Positions 1-9,302 of a stretch of DNA of 13,330 nucleotides are shown piece by piece. The DNA is from DALYLB01 sp033763135 (GTDB lineage: Bacteria; Acidobacteriota; Blastocatellia; RBC074): the NCBI GenBank assembly GCA_033763135.1, contig JANRKY010000120.1, positions 1-13,330 on the forward strand, written 5' to 3'. The position numbers and the translations under genes were made by a program. Each line of letters begins with the position of its first letter. Positions within the stretch are counted from its first letter, which is position 1. Below the pieces are notes generated by a model that did not search any database, was not told the DNA's origin, and worked only from the letters and a program-made list of their open reading frames with translations.

Positions 1-116
1 GTTGTCGGTTGTCGGTTGTCGGTTCGTTGGGTCGATGGGCGTTCGGCAATCGTAAATCCGCCAGCCTGCAGGTGCTGAGCAAACGAACCGACAACCGATA
101 ACCGACAACCGACAAC
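1..116. repeat. Inverted repeat of the heptamer GTTGTCG
   Basis: Positions 1-28 are three tandem GTTGTCG units followed by GTTCGTT. Positions 82-116 are the reverse complement of five such units, one of them the variant GTTATCG. The arms are separated by a 53-base centre. The left arm runs to the window edge and may continue outside, since the right arm is one unit longer. In RNA the variant unit would still pair through a G-U wobble, giving an unbroken stem of 28 base pairs. The right arm ends four bases before the ribosome-binding site of hslO. The repeat itself is plain in the sequence; its role is unknown. Confidence 0.9.
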
Positions 117-120
117 TATT

Positions 121-125
121 GGAGG
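121..125 (+). promoter_or_regulatory. Ribosome-binding site that fixes the TTG start of hslO
   Basis: GGAGG lies seven bases before the TTG codon at 133. No in-frame ATG lies nearby that would give the N-terminus expected of Hsp33, so this site decides the start. Confidence 0.8.
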
Positions 126-132
126 ATGACAT

Positions 133-1047
133 TTGCAGTACCAGGAAGATCATCTGATACAGGCGGTGGCGGCGGATTCGACGGTCCGGTTGATTGCCGC
201 GGTTACGACCCGGTTGGCGGCGGAAGGGGCGCGTCGTCATCGGACGTCGCCGACGGCGTCGGCGGCGTTGGGACGGGCGTTGACGGGCGCGTTGCTGTTG
301 GGGCGGACCTTCAAGGATCTGGAATACATCACGCTCAAATTCGATTGCCGGGGACCGATCGGCGGGATTGTGGCGGAGGCCAGCGCGCACGGGACGGTTC
401 GCGGTTATGTGCGAAATCCGCTGGCGCATCTGCCTCCGAATGAGAAGGGGAAGCTGGATGTTCGCGGCATCGTGGGCGAGGGGATGCTGCACGTCATTCG
501 CGAAGCCGGATTCGAGATCGGATTGATGAAGGAACCGTATTACGGTTCGGTTCCGATCGTGTCGGGCGAGATCGCCGAGGACATCACGCACTATCTCTCG
601 GCCTCGGAGCAGATCAATTCGGCCGTCGCGCTGGGCGTTTTCGTCGAGGCGGAACTGGCCGAGGTGGCGGCCGCGGGCGGATATCTGGTGCAGGTGATGC
701 CGGGATGCGACGAAGAGACGATCGCGGCCATCGAGCGGGCGGTCGCGCGCGCGCCGCACGTGACGCAGGAACTGCGGCAGGGCGCCGACGCCGCCGAGAT
801 GCTCCGCGGCGCCTTCGGCGAGTTCTCCTTCGAGATCCTCAGCGCCACGCCCATCGAGTATCGCTGCAAGTGTTCCTATGAACGCGCCGCCAACATCGTC
901 GCCGCGCTCGGCGACGAGGAGGTGCGCGATATGCTCGAAAAGGACAACGGCGCCGAGCTGACCTGCCACTTCTGCAACGAGGTCTATTACCTCGATGACG
1001 AGGCGCTGCGGCGGATCCTCGACCCGGTTCCGCCGGACGTGATGTGA
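133..1047 (+). CDS. hslO: Hsp33 redox-regulated molecular chaperone
   Basis: This 304-residue protein is a cytoplasmic holdase that binds unfolding proteins under oxidative plus heat stress. When reduced, four cysteines hold zinc and the chaperone is off; oxidation forms disulfides and activates it. All four are present in the expected spacing: C245-x-C247 and C278-x-x-C281, in the C-terminal redox switch. The N-terminal fold is also typical, with the run TSPTASAALGRALTGALLLG near residues 38-57. Length is close to the usual 290-300. The start is TTG at 133, supported by GGAGG at 121-125 and by the position of the family's conserved N-terminus. It is transcribed alone, convergent with purL. 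A large heptamer inverted repeat lies directly upstream, so no promoter can be placed within the window. Early codons end mostly in G and late ones mostly in C. Confidence 0.96.
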   Translation: MQYQEDHLIQAVAADSTVRLIAAVTTRLAAEGARRHRTSPTASAALGRALTGALLLGRTFKDLEYITLKFDCRGPIGGIVAEASAHGTVRGYVRNPLAHLPPNEKGKLDVRGIVGEGMLHVIREAGFEIGLMKEPYYGSVPIVSGEIAEDITHYLSASEQINSAVALGVFVEAELAEVAAAGGYLVQVMPGCDEETIAAIERAVARAPHVTQELRQGADAAEMLRGAFGEFSFEILSATPIEYRCKCSYERAANIVAALGDEEVRDMLEKDNGAELTCHFCNEVYYLDDEALRRILDPVPPDVM

Positions 1048-1065
1048 TCCGCGGCGCGGCAGTGG

Positions 1066-1072
1066 TTTTTTT
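1066..1072 (+). other. T-tract after hslO
   Basis: Seven consecutive T follow hslO by about 18 bases. A short G+C-rich stretch (1049-1060) precedes it but forms only a weak stem, so this is a possible, not a convincing, intrinsic terminator for hslO. Confidence 0.3.
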
Positions 1073-1093
1073 AGAAGAAGTTCTGGCCGGAGC

Positions 1094-1183
1094 GGAGAGA
1101 AGACCTAAGGAAGAAACGAAGAGCACGTAGAGGAACGCCCTTACTCTTCGTGCTCGTCGTTTATTACGGAGGTCTTCTCTTCC
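1094..1183. repeat. Imperfect inverted repeat between convergent hslO and purL
   Basis: Positions 1094-1127 and 1149-1183 are reverse complements over roughly 34 bases with a few mismatches. The outer block AGAGAAGACCT and the inner block AGCACG, extending outward in part, match well. The loop is about 21 bases. It fills the gap between the two gene ends and stops four bases short of the purL stop codon. No T-tract follows on either strand, so if it terminates transcription it does not follow the classical rho-independent pattern. Confidence 0.75.
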
Positions 1184-1186
1184 GTG

Positions 1187-3487
<2,301 letters not shown>

Positions 3488-3493
3488 AGGCTC

Positions 3494-4204
3494 TCAGCTT
3501 CTCGTCTTGATGATCTCGCGAAGGGAATCGGCCATGGAACGGAAGAGAATCCGCCCGTCATTGCTGCCGAGGACGCTCTCCGAAGCACGCTCGGGATGCG
3601 GCATCAACCCGAGGACGTTGCGCTCCCGGTTGCAGATGCCCGCGATATGCCCGAGCGATCCGTTGATGTTCGCCTCCGGCGTGAGCGCGCCCCGCGCGTC
3701 GCAATAGCGGAAGATGATCCGCTTTTCCCGTTCCAGCTCATCGAGCGTCGCCTGATCGCAGAAATAGTTGCCCTCGCCGTGCGCGACCGGGACGCTCAGC
3801 ACCTGCCCCTCGGCGCAGGCCGAGGTGAACGCCGTATCCGTCCGCTCGACGCGGACGTTGACGTGCTCGCAGATGAACTTCAGATCGCGATTGCGGAGCA
3901 GCGCCCCCGGCAGCAGCCCGGCTTCGCAGAGAATCTGAAATCCATTGCAGATTCCCATGACCAGACCGCCCGCCTGCGCGAACTCCTTGATCGACCGCAT
4001 CACCGGAGAGAACCGCGCGATCGCCCCGCTCCGCAGATAGTCTCCATACGAGAATCCGCCGGGAAGAATGATCGCGTCGAACCGATCCACCTCCTGCTCC
4101 TTGTGCCAGATGAAGTCCACGGGTTGGCCGATGACCTTGCTGACCACGTGATAGGTATCGTGATCGCAGTTTGATCCCGGAAAGATGACTACGCCGAATT
4201 TCAT
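3494..4204 (-). CDS. purQ: FGAM synthase glutaminase subunit PurQ
   Basis: This 236-residue class I glutamine amidotransferase hydrolyses glutamine and passes ammonia to PurL. The catalytic triad is complete: nucleophile C86 in GICNGFQ, and H203 and E205 in MPHPERA. The N-terminus MKFGVVIFPGSNCDHD and the oxyanion-region LPGGFSYGDYLRSGA (48-62) are characteristic of PurQ. Length is normal (about 220-240). The ATG at 4204 places the conserved N-terminus exactly. Upstream, the ribosome-binding site is poor: AGGA abuts the start codon, and an AAAGGA sits somewhat far away. It is the first gene of a purQ-purL operon. PurS, a small subunit of about 80 residues that bridges the two in Bacillus-type complexes, is not encoded upstream, where ilvD diverges. 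A candidate promoter and palindrome lie at 4249-4278. Confidence 0.97.
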   Translation of the reverse strand: MKFGVVIFPGSNCDHDTYHVVSKVIGQPVDFIWHKEQEVDRFDAIILPGGFSYGDYLRSGAIARFSPVMRSIKEFAQAGGLVMGICNGFQILCEAGLLPGALLRNRDLKFICEHVNVRVERTDTAFTSACAEGQVLSVPVAHGEGNYFCDQATLDELEREKRIIFRYCDARGALTPEANINGSLGHIAGICNRERNVLGLMPHPERASESVLGSNDGRILFRSMADSLREIIKTRS

Positions 4205-4248
4205 TTCCTGTTTGAGGTCCTTTGGCGTAAAGGGTGAGCAATAGAGAA

Positions 4249-4263
4249 CGTTGTACTACAACG
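4249..4263. promoter_or_regulatory. Perfect 15-base palindrome, possible operator for purQ
   Basis: CGTTGTA-C-TACAACG is a perfect odd palindrome. It covers the -10 element of the proposed purQ promoter, about 45 bases from the purQ start. An operator in this position would block polymerase. The sequence is seen directly; its regulator is unknown. Confidence 0.4.
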
Positions 4264-4278
4264 AATTTCCTTTGTCTA
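4250..4278 (-). promoter_or_regulatory. Candidate promoter for purQ-purL
   Basis: On the minus strand TAGACA (4278-4273, five of six matches to TTGACA) and TACAAC (4255-4250, four of six to TATAAT) are 17 bases apart. Transcription would begin near 4243, giving a leader of about 40 bases. Assigned by eye using the sigma-70 consensus. Confidence 0.4.
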
Positions 4279-4310
4279 GCCGCGCTCCTCGCTGTTCGCG
4301 GACTGGCGCG

Positions 4311-4359
4311 GCGGGAATTGCCGGTCATTCGCCGGCTTTTCGCCGGCGGCAATCCCCGC
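4311..4359. repeat. Strong imperfect hairpin in the purQ-ilvD spacer
   Basis: GCGGGAATTGCC (4311-4322) pairs with GGCAATCCCCGC (4348-4359), with one mismatch. Inside it, GCCGGC (4331-4336) pairs with GCCGGC (4342-4347) around the loop TTTTC. The left side has an eight-base bulge. No T-tract follows on the plus strand. It lies just before the weak ilvD promoter candidate, so it may be a DNA-level element or a remnant repeat, not an attenuator of ilvD. Confidence 0.6.
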
Positions 4360-4368
4360 GGGCGGGTC

Positions 4369-4397
4369 TTGCGTCGTACCCGAAACTCGGACACAAT
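4369..4397 (+). promoter_or_regulatory. Weak candidate promoter for ilvD
   Basis: TTGCGT (4369-4374) and CACAAT (4392-4397) are 17 bases apart on the plus strand. Only three and four of six positions match consensus, so this is a guess. It would leave a leader of about 140 bases before ilvD. Confidence 0.2.
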
Positions 4398-4542
4398 ACG
4401 CGCTTCGGTCTCCCGGGCGCAGTACGCGGGGGCTTCTCACGATCGTCGGAAATCACGGGCAGACAGACCTACAGAACGCACACACACAGACAATTCATTC
4501 GAGCGCAGATCGCATGCGAGGCGCAGAGGACATGCCATTACT

Positions 4543-6219
<1,677 letters not shown>

Positions 6220-6232
6220 CGCGCAGGAAGAG

Positions 6233-6321
6233 AAAACCGGACCAAAAGGAGATCACGGAATCGACCGAGCAATCCAATCGCAGGCTCGGTCGATTCCGTG
6301 ATCTCCTTTTGGTCCGGTTTT
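6233..6321. terminator. Perfect 38-base-pair inverted repeat, bidirectional terminator
   Basis: Positions 6233-6270 and 6284-6321 are exact reverse complements around a 13-base loop (6271-6283). On the plus strand the stem runs into TTTTTTCTTCTTATT (from 6318), the pattern of an intrinsic terminator for ilvD. On the minus strand it ends in TTTTCTCTT, serving the beta-lactamase-family gene that arrives from the other side. Intrinsic terminators usually have stems of 7-15 pairs, so this one is exceptionally long and flawless. Confidence 0.85.
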
Positions 6322-6333
6322 TTCTTCTTATTC

Positions 6334-6361
6334 TGGCTGCCAGGATTTGAAACCTGGCCTA
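6334..6361 (-). other. Small hairpin resembling a tRNA T-arm and CCA end
   Basis: Read on the minus strand, GCCAGG and CCTGGC enclose the loop TTTCAAAT, followed shortly by CAGCCA. This recalls the TTCAAAT loop, acceptor strand and CCA of a tRNA 3' end. The loop has eight bases instead of seven, and the sequence upstream is the coding end of the beta-lactamase-family gene, so no tRNA body exists here. It may be a tRNA-derived remnant or simply a stem after the stop codon. Confidence 0.3.
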
Positions 6362-7828
6362 CGGCAGCTTCTTGCCGGACATGGGTTGCGCGCCCGTGAA
6401 GACCTGCATGCCCGTGACGGCGCCCTGATCGTTCTTCGCGAAGTTGAATTCGATCGCGTCCTCGGCGACGAAGAAGCGGGTGGCCGAGAGCGGCAGCATC
6501 TCCATCTTCTGAGGTCCGATCGGAGGAACGAGGATGAAGAGCCGGCCGTTTTCGACGCTGACGGTCAGGGTGGCTCCGCTCACTTCGTATTTGCCGGCGA
6601 AGGCGCCGACATCGGCGAGATCGATCTTGACCGGGGTCTTCTCGACGGTGCGATGGTCGGGCCAGTCGTATTCGCGCGAGATGGCGCGCAGGATTTCGGT
6701 GGCGAGCCCGCCGCCGCGGTCGCCGTTGGTCATGACGACCGCGCCCTTGCCGGAGTCGAGATACGCGAAGAGCATGCAGCGGAAGCCTTCATTCGAGCCG
6801 CCGTGGCTGAAGCTGACCACCTTTTCCTTGCCGCCGAGCTGGAGGCCGAGGCCAAATTCGCCCGTCTGCTTCGTCAGCATCTGCCGGACCATCTCCTGCG
6901 AGAGGACCTTGTTCGATCTGCCCTGCAGCGACTGCTGCAGCTCGATCGCGAAGCGGGCCAGATCCGAGGGCGTCGTCCACAGGCCGGCGGCGGCCATCTC
7001 CGGATAGGTGTGGCGTTTCCCCTTGACGAACTGGCCGTCTCGATGGCCGACGGCGCTGACGGCCTCCCGCTCCTTCGGCAGGGGCTGCTGATAGCTGCTG
7101 TGGCGCATGCCGATCTTGCCGAGGACCAGCTCTTCCATCAGGTCGGGGAACGGCTTGCCGGTTACGTCGGTCAGCAGCAGCTGCATCACCGTATAGCCGC
7201 CGCCCGAATAGCGCCATTTCGTTCCCGGCACGAGATCGGCGCGCACGGCCGCGGAGTTCGCCGGTTTCTGCCCATCGAGCACCTGCACGACCGTGGGGAC
7301 GGGCTCGCCTTCCGCATAGCCGCGGAACCCGTGCACCGTCAGTCCCGCGCCGTGGCTGACCAGCCGGCGAAGCGTGACCTTCTCGGCTTTGGTCGCTTCC
7401 GCCTCGGGGATCTTCCACGAGACGAGCTTCCGGTTCACGTCCTCATCGAGCGCAAGCTTGCCGCGTTCGACCAGCGCCAGCGCGGCCATCGCCGCCACCG
7501 GCTTGCTGATCGAGGCCGCCTGAAAACGCGTCTCGGTCGTGACGGGCGCGGCGGCGCCCGCCTCGATCACGCCGTAGCCCTTCGCCCACTCGATCGCGCC
7601 GTTGTTGATGACGGCGACGCTCACGCCGGGAACCTTGTAAAAGGCCATCCGCTCCGCCAGCTTCAGCGACGGCGCCTGCCCGGCGAGCGTGACGCCCGTC
7701 GACAGGCCGCTCTCCACCCGCCGCATGCGCTCGGCCACGCTGCCCGCGTCCGAACGCGCCGCCTGCACGAGTGCGGCAAATGAAAAGATCGCCGCGGTCG
7801 CAAAAAGCCATCTACGTTGATTGGTCAT
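6359..7828 (-). CDS. Exported serine hydrolase of the beta-lactamase (class C / S12) family
   Basis: This 489-residue protein begins with an export signal: positive MTNQRR, a hydrophobic stretch, and a likely signal peptidase cut after VQA near residue 23. The serine catalytic motif S106-I-S-K109 is present. Y207-S-G, the equivalent of the YxN motif, follows in RYSGGGY, and H342-G-G, the equivalent of the KTG triad, lies in SHGGSNEGF. This pattern fits penicillin-binding-protein-4*-like and EstB-like S12 hydrolases better than true AmpC beta-lactamases, so antibiotic resistance should not be assumed. Residues from about 405 form a beta-rich C-terminal domain often attached in this family. ATG 7828 is preceded by AGGGAG (7840-7835) at six bases. 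It lies 71 bases downstream of the metalloprotease gene on the same strand, probably in one operon. The substrate cannot be read from sequence; likely location is periplasm. Confidence 0.9.
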   Translation of the reverse strand: MTNQRRWLFATAAIFSFAALVQAARSDAGSVAERMRRVESGLSTGVTLAGQAPSLKLAERMAFYKVPGVSVAVINNGAIEWAKGYGVIEAGAAAPVTTETRFQAASISKPVAAMAALALVERGKLALDEDVNRKLVSWKIPEAEATKAEKVTLRRLVSHGAGLTVHGFRGYAEGEPVPTVVQVLDGQKPANSAAVRADLVPGTKWRYSGGGYTVMQLLLTDVTGKPFPDLMEELVLGKIGMRHSSYQQPLPKEREAVSAVGHRDGQFVKGKRHTYPEMAAAGLWTTPSDLARFAIELQQSLQGRSNKVLSQEMVRQMLTKQTGEFGLGLQLGGKEKVVSFSHGGSNEGFRCMLFAYLDSGKGAVVMTNGDRGGGLATEILRAISREYDWPDHRTVEKTPVKIDLADVGAFAGKYEVSGATLTVSVENGRLFILVPPIGPQKMEMLPLSATRFFVAEDAIEFNFAKNDQGAVTGMQVFTGAQPMSGKKLP

Positions 7829-7899
7829 GCGTTGCTCCCTTTCTTCTGTCTCAGGGTTTTCGCCGACGCCGCCCGGAAAGCGTTAACAATGAGGGGGCG

Positions 7900-8889
7900 C
7901 TATTGTTTCCCGCCGAACTTCTCGGCGTATCGGCTCGCGGCCAGAAAGGCGTCGAAGTCCTTGATCTCCAGAATCTCCCGGAGAGCCTGCTTCTTGTCGC
8001 GCGCCTGCTTGTAATAAGCTTCGCAGATCTTGTAGCCCATCCAATAGCCCAGATCGGCCGGCCGGTCCTTGCTTCGGTCGCCCTGATAGAGCCATTTGCC
8101 GACGTCCTTGCCGCCCATCTCCCGCTGGAACTCGGTCCACAACTCGCGCTCGCGCGGGTTGGCGTATTGGTGGAGGTGATCGTTGATGTTGCCGCCCGAG
8201 AGCATCTCGGCGATGAAGTCCGCGGCCCCCTCGTTGATGGCCTGCGCCAGCAGCGTGCGGTTCGCGAGCGAATATTTCTGCTGATAGTGGATCAGTTCGT
8301 GGGAAACAATGGCGGGGAGCGCGTCGATGGGTTTGAGCACGGCCTTGTGCCAGTCCGACAGCTCGTCATACGGCGTCCGTTTCGTGATGCCGTACATCTC
8401 CACGCCGATGAGCAGCCCCTTGCCCGTCGTCGTCCCGCCGCTGTTCATCGCGCCGATCGTGAAATAGACGTCGGGGAAGACCGCCTGCGGATACAGCTCC
8501 TTCAACTTGCGGAAGCCCGCGCGAATCGCCCCTTCCATCGACGCCACCCGGAGCGTGCTCTCGCGGATCGACGCATAATATTTCGGGCGCTTCGCGATCG
8601 TGGCGGCGAGATTGCCGGCATTGCCGATGCGCAACTTCGTGAACTGCCGCAGCCCATAGCTCCCTTTTTGCAGATACTCCTCCCGATACACGGCCTGCGC
8701 GTTCTCGGGCGTCGCCTGATCGAAGGCCCGCCAGAAAAGGGCGATGTCCGACGTCACGAGCCGGGCATCGTCCGGATTCGATGAGACCGGCCGGCCGTTG
8801 TCGCTCTCGGTCTGCGCCAGACCCGCCAGCGCAATCGCGCATATGATCGCACCGACCCACGGATATCGCTTCGAAATCCGGAATTGCAT
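7900..8889 (-). CDS. Exported GldB/DUF2268-like zinc metalloprotease
   Basis: This is a 329-residue protein with an N-terminal hydrophobic segment (about residues 11-24) ending at AGLAQ, a likely signal peptide. The zinc-binding motif H197-E-L-I-H201 is followed by NE220GAADFIAE, whose glutamate is a good third ligand. The pattern SHELIHYQQ plus EGAADFIAE is typical of the GldB/DUF2268 group. In Bacteroidetes GldB is a gliding-motility lipoprotein, but no lipobox cysteine or other gld gene is seen here, so gliding is not implied. I chose ATG 8889, because AGGGAGG (8902-8896) sits six bases upstream and the signal peptide then starts cleanly; the frame is open to a TTG at 8943. It precedes the serine hydrolase gene on the same strand. 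Peptidase activity is inferred from the motif; the substrate is unknown. Confidence 0.85.
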   Translation of the reverse strand: MQFRISKRYPWVGAIICAIALAGLAQTESDNGRPVSSNPDDARLVTSDIALFWRAFDQATPENAQAVYREEYLQKGSYGLRQFTKLRIGNAGNLAATIAKRPKYYASIRESTLRVASMEGAIRAGFRKLKELYPQAVFPDVYFTIGAMNSGGTTTGKGLLIGVEMYGITKRTPYDELSDWHKAVLKPIDALPAIVSHELIHYQQKYSLANRTLLAQAINEGAADFIAEMLSGGNINDHLHQYANPRERELWTEFQREMGGKDVGKWLYQGDRSKDRPADLGYWMGYKICEAYYKQARDKKQALREILEIKDFDAFLAASRYAEKFGGKQ

Positions 8890-8943
8890 GCGTTGCCTCC
8901 CTGAAGAATGAATTATTCGTCGCGCCGCGGCGGAATCCTCCAA

Positions 8944-8973
8944 ATTCTACGACATCTCCTCAAAAAGAAGAAA
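8944..8973 (-). promoter_or_regulatory. Candidate promoter for the metalloprotease-hydrolase pair
   Basis: On the minus strand TAGAAT (8949-8944) matches five of six positions of the -10 consensus. The hexamer 17 bases upstream, TTCTTC, is a poor -35. The same TAGAATT...GG arrangement recurs upstream of the lipoprotein gene at 10464-10459. Confidence 0.3.
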
Positions 8974-9211
8974 ACTTATAGACTCGTGAGCCAGGGGATT
9001 GCCGCATCCCGGAATCGGCGCGCCTTCGCCGCAAGAAAACCCCTTTTCGCTCACCGCAGGGAAGTGGTAAAGTAGGTTTTCAATCGGATCAAACGGGACG
9101 ACGGATTAACCAGCGCCAATCTCCCAACAGCTATTTTACGTCGTTCGATTCAAGAGGAGCCGCTTCGGCGAAACCCAAGCTCCCGATGACTGTGCCCCAA
9201 ATTTCCTCCAC

Positions 9212-9237
9212 ACCGGTTCAGTTCACTGGCAACCGGT
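9212..9237. repeat. Imperfect palindrome upstream of the zinc-ribbon gene
   Basis: ACCGGTTCAGT (9212-9222) is the reverse complement of ACTG-gc-AACCGGT (9225-9237) except for a two-base bulge. TCCTCCAC occurs immediately before and just after it (9204-9211, 9238-9245). As RNA it would form a stem of seven plus two pairs. It lies 65 bases before the start codon and could be an operator or a leader structure. Confidence 0.5.
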
Positions 9238-9302
9238 CCTCCACCTAATGGCCCCCGAGAATTCCGTACGACAAAAGCCGGCAGGTAAGGAGATCCAAAT
9301 CG

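Larger units (their letters stand above)
4205..4542. other. Divergent purQ-ilvD intergenic region
   Basis: These 338 bases separate purQ (leftward) and ilvD (rightward). They hold a candidate purQ promoter overlapped by a palindrome (4249-4278), a strong imperfect hairpin (4311-4359) and a weak candidate ilvD promoter (4369-4397). No purS gene or convincing small gene is present. I saw no run of Leu, Ile and Val codons behind a good start that would mark a classical attenuation leader peptide. Confidence 0.7.
8890..9302. other. Divergent intergenic region, metalloprotease to zinc-ribbon gene
   Basis: These 413 bases hold the metalloprotease ribosome-binding site and a TAGAAT promoter candidate (8944-8949). 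They also hold an imperfect palindrome (9212-9237) flanked by two copies of TCCTCCAC, and the ribosome-binding site of the zinc-ribbon gene (AAGGAGA, 9287-9293). I saw no convincing plus-strand promoter and no supported small gene. Confidence 0.6.

Noticed and set aside
1..116. CRISPR array
   Set aside because: The units are contiguous heptamers with no spacers, and the second set is inverted; there are no cas genes.
4234..4542. In-frame N-terminal extension of IlvD, or a leucine-rich leader peptide starting with GTG at 4234
   Set aside because: IlvD homologues begin at the equivalent of ATG 4543, and the extension is arginine-rich, low-quality sequence crossing a hairpin. The few Leu codons lie behind no good ribosome-binding site and do not form a run.
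6359..7828. Calling the serine hydrolase an AmpC antibiotic-resistance gene
   Set aside because: The motifs (SISK, YSG, HGG) fit the broad S12 hydrolase family, many members of which are esterases or peptidases; resistance cannot be inferred.
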